DNA from: Actinomycetota bacterium
Lineage (GTDB): Bacteria; Actinomycetota; Acidimicrobiia; Acidimicrobiales; Poriferisodalaceae
DNA length: 64,000 bases
Reading direction: 5' to 3'
Assembly (NCBI GenBank): GCA_014238065.1
Contig: JABABU010000042.1
Coordinates: 62,001 to 126,000, forward strand
Shown here one piece after another: positions 17,311 through 26,389 of this stretch (the first letter of the stretch is position 1; each line of letters begins with the position of its first letter). Below the pieces are notes generated by a model that saw only the letters and a program-made list of their open reading frames with translations, was not told the origin of the DNA and did not search any database. A program made the position numbers and the translations under genes.

Positions 17311-18918
17311 CTAGAGCCCGTAGAACGCTGGCCTGGTGCGTATCCACTCACCGATGCGCTCTCCGACCATGATGGACGTCAGGTTCGTGTTCGCCCGCGG
17401 GACGAAAGGCATGATGGACGCGTCAGCAACCACGAGGTTGTCTACGCGGTGACACCGACCGAACTGATCGACGACAGCCATGCTGGTCCCGGCTGGTCCC
17501 ATGCGAGCTGTTCCACATGGATGGAACCCGCTCCCCACACTGCTCGCACACAGCGAGAGTGCTCCGTCTCGACTCAACGGAAGCCGCGGATGCACCACTT
17601 GCTCGACCAGTTCACCCAGCGGCCCGACCTCGATGAACGGAACGCAGTCGAGCAGGGCATCGGCGAGTCGCTCGACGTCGACAGGATCACTACCGAAGTT
17701 CGATTCGACAAGAGGTCGTGCATCGGGGTCGGTCGACTGGGCGCGCACGAACCCACGGTGGGGGTCTCCCTCTCCTTCGTCGGTCACACCTTCGAGCCCA
17801 CGATGCGTGGTCTCCAACACTGCCGCCAAGCCGAAACATCCCTCGAACCGCGGATGATCGACGTAGGTGATCAACTCGATCTGGAGATCTGCCCGCGTCT
17901 CAGATTCGGCGCCCGGGTATCGCAGAACCGTCTGGATCAGCGGTAGCTCACGATCGGCCAACGCGCTGTCGTGAGGTTTGACGATGAGCATCGTCGCGGG
18001 GTGGTCGTCGAGGTTTGCGCCAACGCCAGGCATGTCTGCGACCAGGTCGACCCCGAGCGACCTGATCGCGTCGGCAGGTCCTACGCCTGACCTCCAGAGC
18101 AACGCAGGGGTCTGCAGCGCTCCGGCGCTGACGACGATGGTGGTTCCGAAAATCACCGCCGAGTGGTCGGAGCGGTCTGTTCTCGTCTCGACACCAACAG
18201 CGACGCCGTTCTCGATCAAAACCCTGATGGTGGTGGTGTTGGCGAAGATCTCGAGGTTCGAACGTCCTCGTGCCGCGGCCAGATACCCGGTCGCGGTCGA
18301 GACTCGCTGGTGGTCGGCGAGCTTGTTCATCGGTTGTGGGCCAGCCCCCACCGCGCTCGGGTGGTTGTGGTCCTCACAGGGTGGATGACCCAAGGCAGCC
18401 GCTGTCTCGAGAAAGGCGGCGTGTGTTTCGGTCAGTTCGTCGCCAACGTGTCGCCGAATGGTGATCGGGCCCGCGTCGCCGTGGTGATCGAGGTGTCCGT
18501 AGTCGAGATCGCGCTCGAGGCGACGCAACGACGAGAGGCACGCGTCGAAACCCCATTCCGTATTGCCAAGTTCCGCCCAACCATCGAGGTCCTCAGGAGC
18601 TGGACGCAGCGCGATCGCCGTGTTCACTGCCGATGAGCCACCGGTGACTCTTCCCCGAGGGAATGGAATCGAGGGACGGCCTGACACGGGATGGTGACGC
18701 GAGTCCCAATCGTGCTCACGTAGCGAGTTGTGACGGCCATCAAAGAGGTCAGTCGGCAAAGCTTCGGCCAGTGGATCGGGTCCGGCTTCGACGAGAGCGA
18801 CGCGCAGAGCAGGGTTCTCCGAGGCTCTGGCAGCCACGACCGCTCCAGCCGACCCGGCCCCGACGATGACCAGGTCGAAAGGTTGGGTTGCAGATCCGGG
18901 AGAGCTCATCGTGTCCAT
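17311..18918 (-). CDS. GMC family oxidoreductase (choline dehydrogenase-like), 535 aa
   Basis: FAD-dependent glucose-methanol-choline oxidoreductase that oxidises an alcohol. The dinucleotide-binding VIVGAGSAGAVVAARASE is at the N-terminus. PROSITE-type signatures follow: RGRVTGGSSAVNTAIALR and, after SAGALQTPALLWRSGVG, the catalytic His region GFHPCGTARMG and the C-terminal PRANTNLTSIMVGERI. The start is ATG 18918 or 18909. It converges on the FGE gene and diverges from the D-aminoacylase. The substrate is unknown. Confidence 0.94.
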   Translation of the reverse strand: MDTMSSPGSATQPFDLVIVGAGSAGAVVAARASENPALRVALVEAGPDPLAEALPTDLFDGRHNSLREHDWDSRHHPVSGRPSIPFPRGRVTGGSSAVNTAIALRPAPEDLDGWAELGNTEWGFDACLSSLRRLERDLDYGHLDHHGDAGPITIRRHVGDELTETHAAFLETAAALGHPPCEDHNHPSAVGAGPQPMNKLADHQRVSTATGYLAAARGRSNLEIFANTTTIRVLIENGVAVGVETRTDRSDHSAVIFGTTIVVSAGALQTPALLWRSGVGPADAIRSLGVDLVADMPGVGANLDDHPATMLIVKPHDSALADRELPLIQTVLRYPGAESETRADLQIELITYVDHPRFEGCFGLAAVLETTHRGLEGVTDEGEGDPHRGFVRAQSTDPDARPLVESNFGSDPVDVERLADALLDCVPFIEVGPLGELVEQVVHPRLPLSRDGALSLCASSVGSGFHPCGTARMGPAGTSMAVVDQFGRCHRVDNLVVADASIMPFVPRANTNLTSIMVGERIGEWIRTRPAFYGL

Positions 18919-18968
18919 CTTGGCTCAGAGCGAAGGCTGGCAGGCACGTTGACGTGGCAGACGCGGAG

Positions 18969-18974
18969 TACGGT
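18969..18974 (+). promoter_or_regulatory. Leaderless-type -10 element of the deacylase gene
   Basis: TACGGT ends exactly 6 nt before the ATG at 18981, with no Shine-Dalgarno sequence between. This supports 18981 over an upstream start in the same frame. Confidence 0.55.
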
Positions 18975-18980
18975 CGGCCC

Positions 18981-20438
18981 ATGATGACGCCAGACATAGC
19001 GATCCGACACGTAAGAATTGCCGACGGCAGTGGCGGGTCCTTCGTCGAGGGAGACGTCGAGATCAAGGGCGATCGAATCAGCGCTGTCGGGTCTGCACGC
19101 GCAGCGCGACGCGAGATCGACGGGCAAGGCCAGGTGCTCTCGCCGGGTTTCGTCGACGTTCACACACATGACGACGGTGCCCTACTGGCTTATCCGGGGA
19201 TGGAGTTCAAGCTCGCTCAGGGGTGCACATCTGTCGTCGTCGGGAACTGCGGGTCTTCGGCGATTCCTCCAGCAGATGACGCGATTCTGGGTTCGATGAA
19301 CAGGACGTGGTCCGATCTCGATGGCTACTTCGAGGCCGTTGCCAGGAGCGGCCCTTCAGTGAACGTGATGGCACAAATCGGTCATAACACGGTTCGTCGA
19401 GCGGTGATGGGAATGGAGCGCAGGGCGCCGACGCGCGCCGAGCTCGCCTCGATGCGTGGTCTTGTCGAGATGGCCATGGAGCAGGGCACCTCCGGCTTCA
19501 GCACGGGGCTCATCTACCAGCCAGGGCGCTACAGCGAGACCGAAGAGGTCGTTGAACTCACACGCCCGTGTGCCGAACACGGAGGCGTGTACAACTCCCA
19601 CATCCGCAACGAGGGAGAACTCCTGTTCGAGGCGGTCGACGAACTCGTCCACATCGGCGCCGAGGCTGGATGTTCATGCCACATCTCCCACCACAAGGCC
19701 GCCGGGCGAGCGAACTGGGGGCGCGTCGCTGAATCCCTTGATCGCGTCGACGCGGCGAACGCAGCCGGCGGCGACATCACGCTCGACGTGTATCCGTACA
19801 CGGCAGGGTCGGGCCCGATGTACCAATACTTCGATCCGTCCGACATCGACAGGACGCTCGGCGAAGCCGTTCAGATTGCGGCGTGTGTCGACTTCCCGGA
19901 ACTGGAAGGGCGGAGACTGGTCGACGTTGCGGCCGAGACTGGAGAGACCATCGAGTCGATCGTCCACCGGATCATCACCGCTCCGCACAAAGAGCGGACG
20001 ATCTGCGTCCATTTCATCATCGACGAAGCCGACATCGAGACGAACCTTCGTCATCCGTTGATGATGGTTGGCAGTGACGGCATCCCGAACCTGAAAGGGC
20101 GCCCACATCCCCGGCTCTTCGGGACCTTTCCACGGGTGCTTGGCCGGTACGTCAGGGAACGGGGAGTCATGGAGTTGCCAGAGGCCGTGAGGAAGATGAC
20201 ATCTCTTGCCTGCGACAGGTTCGGGCTCGTCGATCGCGGCCGTATTGTCGAGGGCGGATTCGCCGATCTCGTGTTGTTCGATGATGCGAACGTCATCGAT
20301 ACAGCGACCTATGACGATCCGAAACGGGAGCCTGACGGAATAGCGGCGGTCATCGTCAATGGTGAACTCGCCCTCGAGGCCGGCCGCCACACCGGTGTTG
20401 GCTCTGGGAGACCTCTTCGTTATCGCCGGGACGATTGA
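18981..20438 (+). CDS. N-acyl-D-amino-acid deacylase family amidohydrolase, 485 aa
   Basis: Zinc amidohydrolase of the D-aminoacylase group, releasing D-amino acids (or related amines) from N-acyl forms. Diagnostic stretches are SPGFVDVHTHDDGALL (metal HxH), VVVGNCGSSAIPP with the ligand Cys, GTSGFSTGLIYQPG, YNSHIRNEGELL, CHISHHKAAG and VGSDGIP. The upstream frame continues to 18888, but ATG 18981 fits both the family start and the -10 element. The length is normal. It could equally act on dihydropyrimidine-like N-acyl compounds; the D-aminoacylase label is by similarity. Confidence 0.92.
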   Translation: MMTPDIAIRHVRIADGSGGSFVEGDVEIKGDRISAVGSARAARREIDGQGQVLSPGFVDVHTHDDGALLAYPGMEFKLAQGCTSVVVGNCGSSAIPPADDAILGSMNRTWSDLDGYFEAVARSGPSVNVMAQIGHNTVRRAVMGMERRAPTRAELASMRGLVEMAMEQGTSGFSTGLIYQPGRYSETEEVVELTRPCAEHGGVYNSHIRNEGELLFEAVDELVHIGAEAGCSCHISHHKAAGRANWGRVAESLDRVDAANAAGGDITLDVYPYTAGSGPMYQYFDPSDIDRTLGEAVQIAACVDFPELEGRRLVDVAAETGETIESIVHRIITAPHKERTICVHFIIDEADIETNLRHPLMMVGSDGIPNLKGRPHPRLFGTFPRVLGRYVRERGVMELPEAVRKMTSLACDRFGLVDRGRIVEGGFADLVLFDDANVIDTATYDDPKREPDGIAAVIVNGELALEAGRHTGVGSGRPLRYRRDD

Positions 20439-20477
20439 CTGGGCGAACAGACCAGGGTCAGCTACGTTCCCAGGGCG

Positions 20478-21362
20478 ATGGAAACGATCTTCGATCTTCC
20501 GGCTCACCCGTTGATGGTGCACTTTCCCGCGGTGGCGATCCCGGTTCTCGCAATTTCCTCGAGCGCCCTCGTGTTCCTCCCCAGGGAGCGTGAACGGTAT
20601 GGGGTCGTCGTCATGGCGCTTGCTGTGCTCACCGTGGTGAGCACTTTCCTCGCAGCCAACAGCGGCCAGTCGCTGGCCGATGGCCTCAACTATCCCGAGT
20701 CCCAGATCGGAGTCCACCGGCAGTTCGGTGAGACGTTGAGATGGTTCGTGCTGATCCTCGGTGTGTCGACAATCGCGCTTCTGACGCGGGCGGGAACCAA
20801 GCGCAGCGCGGATTTTGCTGCTCGAGGTGCCATGTTGGTCAGGTCGGCGGTGCTGATCTCGGCATTGCTCTCGGTCGTCTGGGCGGTTCGTACCGGTCAC
20901 GAGGGGGCCAAGTCGGCCTGGCAGGAGACCGGGGCGCTCCTCACCGAAGAACCGGATCAAGAGGTCGCCTCTGCGGCTACGACCTCTCCATCTGCAGCCA
21001 CCACGGGGGTGAGTTCTACGACCTCTGCTGCCACGACATCTCTACCCGCCACTACCGGCATGAGTTCTACGACCTCTGCTGCCACGACCAGTGCTGTGAC
21101 GACATCAGACACCACCGCGGCGCCTGTGCCCTCGCTCGACCCAGCGGCGATCTACTCCCAGACCTGCTCACGCTGCCACGGCGACCAAGGACAAGGGGTG
21201 CCACCGCGACCCAGTCTGATCGGTGTCAGGTTCGAGGTCGATGGTGTGGCCGAGGTCATCCATATCGTGACCAACGGTGAAGGCTTCATGCCCGCCTTCG
21301 GTAGTGAACTCACGCCGGACCAGATCGCAGCTGTCAGCCAGTACGTGCTCGACACGTTCTGA
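20478..21362 (+). CDS. DUF2231 membrane domain fused to a cytochrome c domain, 294 aa
   Basis: Residues 1-150 form a four-helix DUF2231 membrane domain (HPLMVHFPAVAIPVL, with a conserved His). A Thr/Ser/Ala-rich linker follows, with an internal repeat. The C-terminal ~80 residues are a class I cytochrome c: heme site CSRCHGD (CxxCH) and distal Met in GFMPAFG. The c domain should face the outside. A membrane electron-transfer protein feeding or draining a terminal oxidase is the likely role. The gene follows the deacylase by 39 bp, with TACGTT 9 nt before the ATG. Confidence 0.9.
   Translation: METIFDLPAHPLMVHFPAVAIPVLAISSSALVFLPRERERYGVVVMALAVLTVVSTFLAANSGQSLADGLNYPESQIGVHRQFGETLRWFVLILGVSTIALLTRAGTKRSADFAARGAMLVRSAVLISALLSVVWAVRTGHEGAKSAWQETGALLTEEPDQEVASAATTSPSAATTGVSSTTSAATTSLPATTGMSSTTSAATTSAVTTSDTTAAPVPSLDPAAIYSQTCSRCHGDQGQGVPPRPSLIGVRFEVDGVAEVIHIVTNGEGFMPAFGSELTPDQIAAVSQYVLDTF
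21010..21088 (+). repeat. Two copies of a 28-bp direct repeat in the Thr-rich linker
   Basis: The same 28 bp occur at 21010-21037 and 21061-21088, with a period of 51 bp (17 codons). Each encodes MSSTTSAATTS-like or VSSTTSAATTS-like sequence. The identity at DNA level suggests a recent in-frame duplication of the low-complexity linker. Confidence 0.85.
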
Positions 21363-21395
21363 GTCGGGCCTGGGCGCGATGCCAGGATCCGTTCA

Positions 21396-22721
21396 TCAGC
21401 AACCAGCGGGGTCCTCAGTGGCGTGCCGAGCCGTTTCGATGTTGGTGGTCGTGACTTTGCGCGCGACAGCGGCAAAGAGCACGAAGTATGCGACGCCGGC
21501 CACCAGCCACGGCATACGAAGCGAGAGTTCGCGTGAGCTGAAAGCGTCCGTCGCGGCGACGACCACACCTCCGAGTAGCGCGCCAACCGGCATCATTCCC
21601 CACCCAAAGAATCGGTACACCGAGTTGACCCTGCCGAGCAGTCGGTCGGGAATCACCGTTTGTCGCAGCGACACGGTGATCACGTTCCACACCACTCCGA
21701 ACATGGTCGACAGCGCCAGCATGAACCACACGATGATCCAATGCGATGCCATGCCGATCACGAGCGCAGACCCGCCGGCGAAGATGAACAGCAGCCATAG
21801 GCAGGGCCCAGGTCCGAGCCGTCGAGTGAGCGGGGCAGTGATCATTCCGCCGGCGACGCCCCCCACCGCCATGCCTGTGTTGAGCAGTGCGAACTCTCTC
21901 GGACTGGTGTTCAGCAACTCCTGAGCGAAAAGCACAAAGGTCGCGATCGTCATTGTTCCAAGGAGGTTCAGCAGTCCGAGTGTGATTGCAAGTGTTTTCA
22001 GCAGTCGGTGAGACCACAACCAGCGGACGCCTTCACTGAGCTCCCGAGTCCAGTGACGTCGCTCCGAAGACACGGCCTCAGGAGTGAACGATCCAGGTAT
22101 CGCAGCCACGAGGGCGGCCGCCACGGCAAACGTGATGGCATCGACGAAAATTGGTACCGAGAACGCAATCAGGACGAGAAAGGATCCGAGTGGGGGTCCG
22201 ACGAAACTGTTGGCAACGAGTTCGGTACTCTGCAGACGCCCATTCGACACCTCCAGCCCGTCCGCGTCGACGATGCTCGGCATCATCGTCTGGGCGCTGT
22301 TGTCCCTGAGCACCTCGGCACATCCGACCAGAAGCGTTGCTGTCAACAGGAGCAGATACAGACTCGTGCTGGTGAACTTGGCGTCAGTCAACTCCGAGGG
22401 GTCTGGTAGAGCGTTCTGTCGTGCCATCACCGCGAGCGCAACGACGATGGTGATGACGAACCGCGAAATGTCCATGCTCACGATGAGGCGCCGCCGGTCG
22501 AGGCGATCTGTCATGACTCCGGCCGGTAGCGAGAACAGCAGCCATGGAACACCCCGTGCCATCGCGATGAGCGCAATGAGAAACGGCGATCTTGTCAACG
22601 CGGAAGCCAGCCACGGATACGCGATCACGCCGATGCCGTCGCCGAGATTCGAGACCGCCGAGGCAGCCAGCAAACGCCTGTACCCGCTGTTGGTTCTGAG
22701 ATCTGCAGGTCCGCGTGTCAT
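21396..22721 (-). CDS. MFS transporter, EntS/MFS_3-like exporter, 441 aa
   Basis: A major-facilitator protein with about 12 hydrophobic segments. RRLLAASAVSNLGDGIGVIAYPWL at the N-terminus and the loop GVMTDRLDRRRLIVSMDISR after helix 2 match the enterobactin-exporter-like MFS_3 group, as do LRDNSAQTMMPSIV and IPDRLLGRVNSVYRFFGWG. Members export siderophores or drugs; the substrate is unknown here. ATG 22721 (MTRGPAD) is preferred over an earlier in-frame ATG at 22754 that would overlap DUF3097. It probably shares a transcript with DUF3097. Confidence 0.9.
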   Translation of the reverse strand: MTRGPADLRTNSGYRRLLAASAVSNLGDGIGVIAYPWLASALTRSPFLIALIAMARGVPWLLFSLPAGVMTDRLDRRRLIVSMDISRFVITIVVALAVMARQNALPDPSELTDAKFTSTSLYLLLLTATLLVGCAEVLRDNSAQTMMPSIVDADGLEVSNGRLQSTELVANSFVGPPLGSFLVLIAFSVPIFVDAITFAVAAALVAAIPGSFTPEAVSSERRHWTRELSEGVRWLWSHRLLKTLAITLGLLNLLGTMTIATFVLFAQELLNTSPREFALLNTGMAVGGVAGGMITAPLTRRLGPGPCLWLLFIFAGGSALVIGMASHWIIVWFMLALSTMFGVVWNVITVSLRQTVIPDRLLGRVNSVYRFFGWGMMPVGALLGGVVVAATDAFSSRELSLRMPWLVAGVAYFVLFAAVARKVTTTNIETARHATEDPAGC

Positions 22722-22737
22722 GTGGCCAGTCTCGCAG

Positions 22738-23580
22738 TCAACCGCCTTCGGCAAAGTCGATGAGCCGCTCGACCGCGTTGATCAGAGAGACATCGAGGTC
22801 GGTGAACGAGGTGACCGAGTTCAGGATTCGCCTCCAGAACAGGGCAGGCTCGCCGACGTTGAGGCGCTGACAGACGCCCTCTTTCCATGGCCGGCCCATG
22901 GGAATCGATGGCCAAGCGTCGATGCCGACCACTGACGGTTTGACCGCCTCCCACACGTCGACGAAGGGGTGGCCCACGATCAACACGTTGGTGCGGGTGA
23001 AGCCAAGCGACTTGACGAGGAGGTCGGCTTCGTAGCTTTCCTTCGTCCCTGGAACCAGATGATCGAGCAGGATCCCTAGTCGCCGGTCTCTGCTGGGGCC
23101 GAACGTCTTCACGGCCGCAGTGAGATCATCCATCCCGTGGAGCGGTTCGACGACGATCCCGACATGACGAAGATCGTCGCCCCAGATTTTCTCGATCAAC
23201 TCCGCGTCGTGGATCCCCTCGACCCAGATCCGGCTGTCGATCGCGACGCGGGCTGGGGCATGGCGTTCCACTAATCCTCCGGCCGGACCGATGTCCGGTA
23301 TCGATTCAGTCCTCCTGGGGCGCACCGGGCACAGGCTCACCGGGCGCCCGTCGATCCTGAACGAGCCGGGGGATAGCCGGAGCTTGACGATGGCGTCGTT
23401 GCGGAGACGGATGGTCACCGCGCCCTTGGCAGCGGCGACGACCACTCCTCGTCTTCCCGTCGCAGAGTGGACGACCTCGAGTCCTGGCTCGGCTTCGACC
23501 TCGAGGTACGAGGAGGGATGTCGCCGCCGATGTTCGTCCACTGGCCCTGAGAGGATGCCTGGGCCTTGACGAGTGCTCAC
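22738..23580 (-). CDS. DUF3097 family protein, 280 aa
   Basis: Actinobacteria-specific conserved protein of unknown function. The segments ILSGPVDEHRRR, RIWVEGIHDAELIEKIWGDDLR, LGILLDHLVPGTKE, VLIVGHPFVDVWEAVKP and GRPWKEGVCQRL are family hallmarks. The VEGxHDAE...DHLVPG pattern recalls a Toprim-type acidic centre, which suggests nucleic-acid metabolism (inference). GTG 23580 is chosen over 23640 because the family N-terminus begins there and TACCTT lies 8 nt upstream. The MFS gene follows after 16 bp. Confidence 0.87.
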   Translation of the reverse strand: MSTRQGPGILSGPVDEHRRRHPSSYLEVEAEPGLEVVHSATGRRGVVVAAAKGAVTIRLRNDAIVKLRLSPGSFRIDGRPVSLCPVRPRRTESIPDIGPAGGLVERHAPARVAIDSRIWVEGIHDAELIEKIWGDDLRHVGIVVEPLHGMDDLTAAVKTFGPSRDRRLGILLDHLVPGTKESYEADLLVKSLGFTRTNVLIVGHPFVDVWEAVKPSVVGIDAWPSIPMGRPWKEGVCQRLNVGEPALFWRRILNSVTSFTDLDVSLINAVERLIDFAEGG

Positions 23581-23905
23581 CTGCGCCGAAGGTACCGACT
23601 GGGGGAGAAACTGCAAGCACCGCTCTGAGTGGGTGACCACGGATTTGACTGCTCACCGTGAAGATCAGTTGGGTCCACAACCTTCGGATCTCGGTGCTGA
23701 GGCGCCGATGGGCCAGTACTGATGCGGCGGCGAGCGCAGGAGGCGGTCCACTTCCGGTGCCGCGAGTGTTGTCTTGCGAGCAACGCGACACGTTCATGAA
23801 ATTGTGGTCATTATCCACAGCATCCATTGCGGCGGCGCTGACTGACCCGAGGGTCGGCACAGATAGGGCACAGGTCGGCAGTCGGATCTTCCCGGTTCAT
23901 CGCCC

Positions 23906-24205
23906 CTAGCGTGCCGAGCTGCGACCTTCACGGAGCCAGCTTCGTTCGAGCCAGAAGGCGCCGAAGGGAAGAACACCGAGAACGATGGCCATGACCGCCC
24001 TGCTGAACCTCCAGCCCAACTCGTTGTGGGCGACAAGGATCATGTAGGCGAACACGAGGAACAGAACGCCGTGTACTGGTCCCATGATCTGCACGCCGAC
24101 CTCGTTTTCAGCTGTGCGCTTGACGATGGTGGCGACGAGCAGGATCAGATAGCTGGCACCTTCGAACAAGGAGATGATCCTCAGGCCCTTGAGTGTCCTG
24201 TCCAT
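23906..24205 (-). CDS. DUF3817 integral membrane protein, 99 aa
   Basis: Three hydrophobic segments (SYLILLVATIV, GVLFLVFAYMILVAH, AIVLGVLPFGAFWLE) and the motifs LRIISLFEGASYL and GPVHGVLFLVFAY define the DUF3817 family. It is a small membrane protein of unknown function, common in actinobacteria and at times fused to or next to transporters. Its ATG overlaps the stop of the upstream CitE-like lyase by one base (TGATG), so it is translationally coupled to the CoA-ester lyases. Confidence 0.9.
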   Translation of the reverse strand: MDRTLKGLRIISLFEGASYLILLVATIVKRTAENEVGVQIMGPVHGVLFLVFAYMILVAHNELGWRFSRAVMAIVLGVLPFGAFWLERSWLREGRSSAR

Positions 24206-25071
24206 CAGTGGTCGAGCCGCGCGATGGCTTCGGCTACGGCGAGCATCTGCCGAGCGTTGTCAACGTGCAGGTTTTCGATCATCTTGCCGTCAACGGTGAC
24301 CACGCCTCTGCCCTCGGACTCCGCCTCGTCGAACGCGGCGATCACCCGCTTCGAGTGCTCGATGTCGTCGACGCTCGGACTCCAGATGGTGTTGGCGAGT
24401 TCGACCTGGCCCGGGTGAATCAACGTCTTACCGTCGAAACCCATCTCCCGGCCCTGTGTGGCTTCGGCGGTGAATCCTTCCGGGTCGCGAACGTCGTTGT
24501 AGACGCCGTCGAGAGCGATTTTGCCATAGCGGCGGGCCGCGAGCAGACAGTTCGAGAGGTGCGTCATCAATGGGGCGCGACTTGGCACCATCTGAGCCCG
24601 TAGCTCCTTGTACATGTCGTTGGTGCCCATCACGAGCACCGCCACCCGATCGAACGCCGCGATCTCATTGACGTTGGCCAGGCCTTCAGGAGTCTCGACC
24701 ATCGCCCAGATCGCCAGCGAGCCAGACGCACCCGCTCCATCGAGGAGATCGGAGACCTGGCCCAGATGCGACGCTCCCGATACTTTCGGAACGACGATCG
24801 CCGAGGGTCCTGCAGCCGCGGCAGCGGCGAGGTCGTCGTGACCCCAAGGCGTGTCCAGGCCGTTACACCGGATGGTGATCTCCCGATGCCCGTACTGGCC
24901 TGAAGCAGCAGCTTCGGCGGCTTGAACCCGCGCCATGGGTTTCGAATCGGGAGCCACTGCGTCTTCGAGATCGAAGATCAGTGCGTCGGCGGCGATGTCG
25001 CGCGCCTTCTGGAGAGCTCGAGTGTTGGCGGCCGGCATGTACAGGACGGACCTTCGCGGTGTGATCGTCAT
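24205..25071 (-). CDS. HpcH/HpaI (CitE-type) CoA ester lyase, 288 aa
   Basis: TIM-barrel Mg-dependent lyase of the citrate lyase beta-subunit family, cleaving or forming 3-hydroxyacyl-CoA thioesters (citramalyl- or malyl-CoA type). The N-terminal [28 protein letters not shown] with the metal-binding Glu-Asp, [13 protein letters not shown] and the late [11 protein letters not shown] are characteristic. ATG 25071 overlaps the stop of the second lyase by 4 bp. Two paralogous lyases in tandem suggest successive steps of a dicarboxylic acyl-CoA pathway, or a heteromer. Confidence 0.92.
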   Translation of the reverse strand: MTITPRRSVLYMPAANTRALQKARDIAADALIFDLEDAVAPDSKPMARVQAAEAAASGQYGHREITIRCNGLDTPWGHDDLAAAAAAGPSAIVVPKVSGASHLGQVSDLLDGAGASGSLAIWAMVETPEGLANVNEIAAFDRVAVLVMGTNDMYKELRAQMVPSRAPLMTHLSNCLLAARRYGKIALDGVYNDVRDPEGFTAEATQGREMGFDGKTLIHPGQVELANTIWSPSVDDIEHSKRVIAAFDEAESEGRGVVTVDGKMIENLHVDNARQMLAVAEAIARLDH

Positions 25072-26144
25072 GAGCTGAACCCGTAGGACGCTGCGAGATC
25101 GCTGTCGCGCTGCGAAAGACGCTTGGCCAGATCCACTACGACCCTGCATTGCTTGACCGTCGCGTCGTCCTGCATCTTCCCGTCGATCATGACCGCCCCT
25201 GTCCCGTCACCCATTTCGTCGATGACGCGGACGGCCCATGCCACCTCGGCAGGGTCGGGGCTGAACACGCGCTTCGCTATGTCGATTTGGACTGGGTGCA
25301 GCGACCATGTGCCGACGCAACCGAGGAGGTACGCGTTTCGGAACTGGTCCTCGCATGCCAGCGTGTCCTTGATGTCGCCGAATGGGCCGTAGTACGGCAG
25401 GATCCCGTGCATGCCGCACGCGTCGACCATCCTCGCGATCGTGTAGTGCCACAGGTCTTGTTGATGGACGGCACGTAGCCCTTCAGGATCGTTGGCATCG
25501 GGATCTTCTCGCACGAGGTAGCTCGGATGCCCACCCCCGACTCGAGTGGTCTTCATCCTGCGGTCGGCTGCAAGGTCGGCCGGGCCGAGCGAAAGACCTT
25601 GCATGCGTGGACTCGCCCCACAGATCTGTTCGACGTTGGCGACTCCACGAGCCGTCTCGAGCAGCGCGTGAACAAGAATCGGTTCCTTCACTCCGGCTCT
25701 CGCCTCGAGCTGGGCGAGTAGGCGATCGATGTAGTGGATATCTTCTGGTCCCTCGACCTTCGGGACCATGATGACGTCGAGCTTGTCCCCGATCTCGGTC
25801 ACGAGGTGATAGAGGTCATCGAGGCACCAAGGAGAGTCGAGGCTGTTGATCCTGGTCCACAGCTGCGTTCCTTCGTGGTCCCAGGATTTTCCAACCTCGA
25901 TGAGGCCGGCTCTCGCTGACTCTTTGTTCGTGGCCTGAATGGCATCTTCGAGATTGCCGAGCAGCACATCGACCTGCGGCGCGAGGTCGGGGACTTTGGA
26001 GACCATCTTCGGGTTCGACGGGTCGAAGAAATGAATCATTCTCGATGGCTTGACAGGGATCTCCCTGATCGGCAGAGGCGCACCGAGGGCGAGGGGGTGG
26101 AAGAAATCCTTTGAGCTGCGCACGATATGACTCCAGGGGCTCAT
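25068..26144 (-). CDS. Malyl-CoA/beta-methylmalyl-CoA lyase-like protein, 358 aa
   Basis: A longer CitE-superfamily lyase of the Mcl1-like branch. It shows [29 protein letters not shown] (metal-binding acid pair), [15 protein letters not shown] and [17 protein letters not shown]. This branch cleaves malyl-CoA or methylmalyl-CoA to acetyl- or propionyl-CoA and glyoxylate, or the reverse. The frame is open to 26633, but ATG 26144, with AGGT 7 nt upstream, gives the family length. It is the first gene of a three-gene overlapping set (lyase, lyase, DUF3817). Confidence 0.88.
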   Translation of the reverse strand: MSPWSHIVRSSKDFFHPLALGAPLPIREIPVKPSRMIHFFDPSNPKMVSKVPDLAPQVDVLLGNLEDAIQATNKESARAGLIEVGKSWDHEGTQLWTRINSLDSPWCLDDLYHLVTEIGDKLDVIMVPKVEGPEDIHYIDRLLAQLEARAGVKEPILVHALLETARGVANVEQICGASPRMQGLSLGPADLAADRRMKTTRVGGGHPSYLVREDPDANDPEGLRAVHQQDLWHYTIARMVDACGMHGILPYYGPFGDIKDTLACEDQFRNAYLLGCVGTWSLHPVQIDIAKRVFSPDPAEVAWAVRVIDEMGDGTGAVMIDGKMQDDATVKQCRVVVDLAKRLSQRDSDLAASYGFSS

Positions 26145-26389
26145 GTGGGTGACCTGGTCATCGGGACAGATGACGTCGCAGGGACTGCTCCAGGCTAATG
26201 GTTGTGTCCAGCGTGCCAGCCATGAAGCTGATCGAGCGTTCGCCGGCGCACCTCTGCTGAGACAGAACGAGGCCTTGGATCCGCTCGTGCCGACATCGAT
26301 CTTCACGCTCGATCGCAGGAGAGGTGTTCGGGAAGGATGCCAAGGCGGTTTCCGACTTCGCGATGAGCAACCGGCCGGGCGGCAGTACG

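Noticed and set aside
19674-20960. A 428-codon minus-strand open frame spanning the deacylase/DUF2231 boundary
   Set aside because: Shadow of two genes with clear family motifs on the plus strand.
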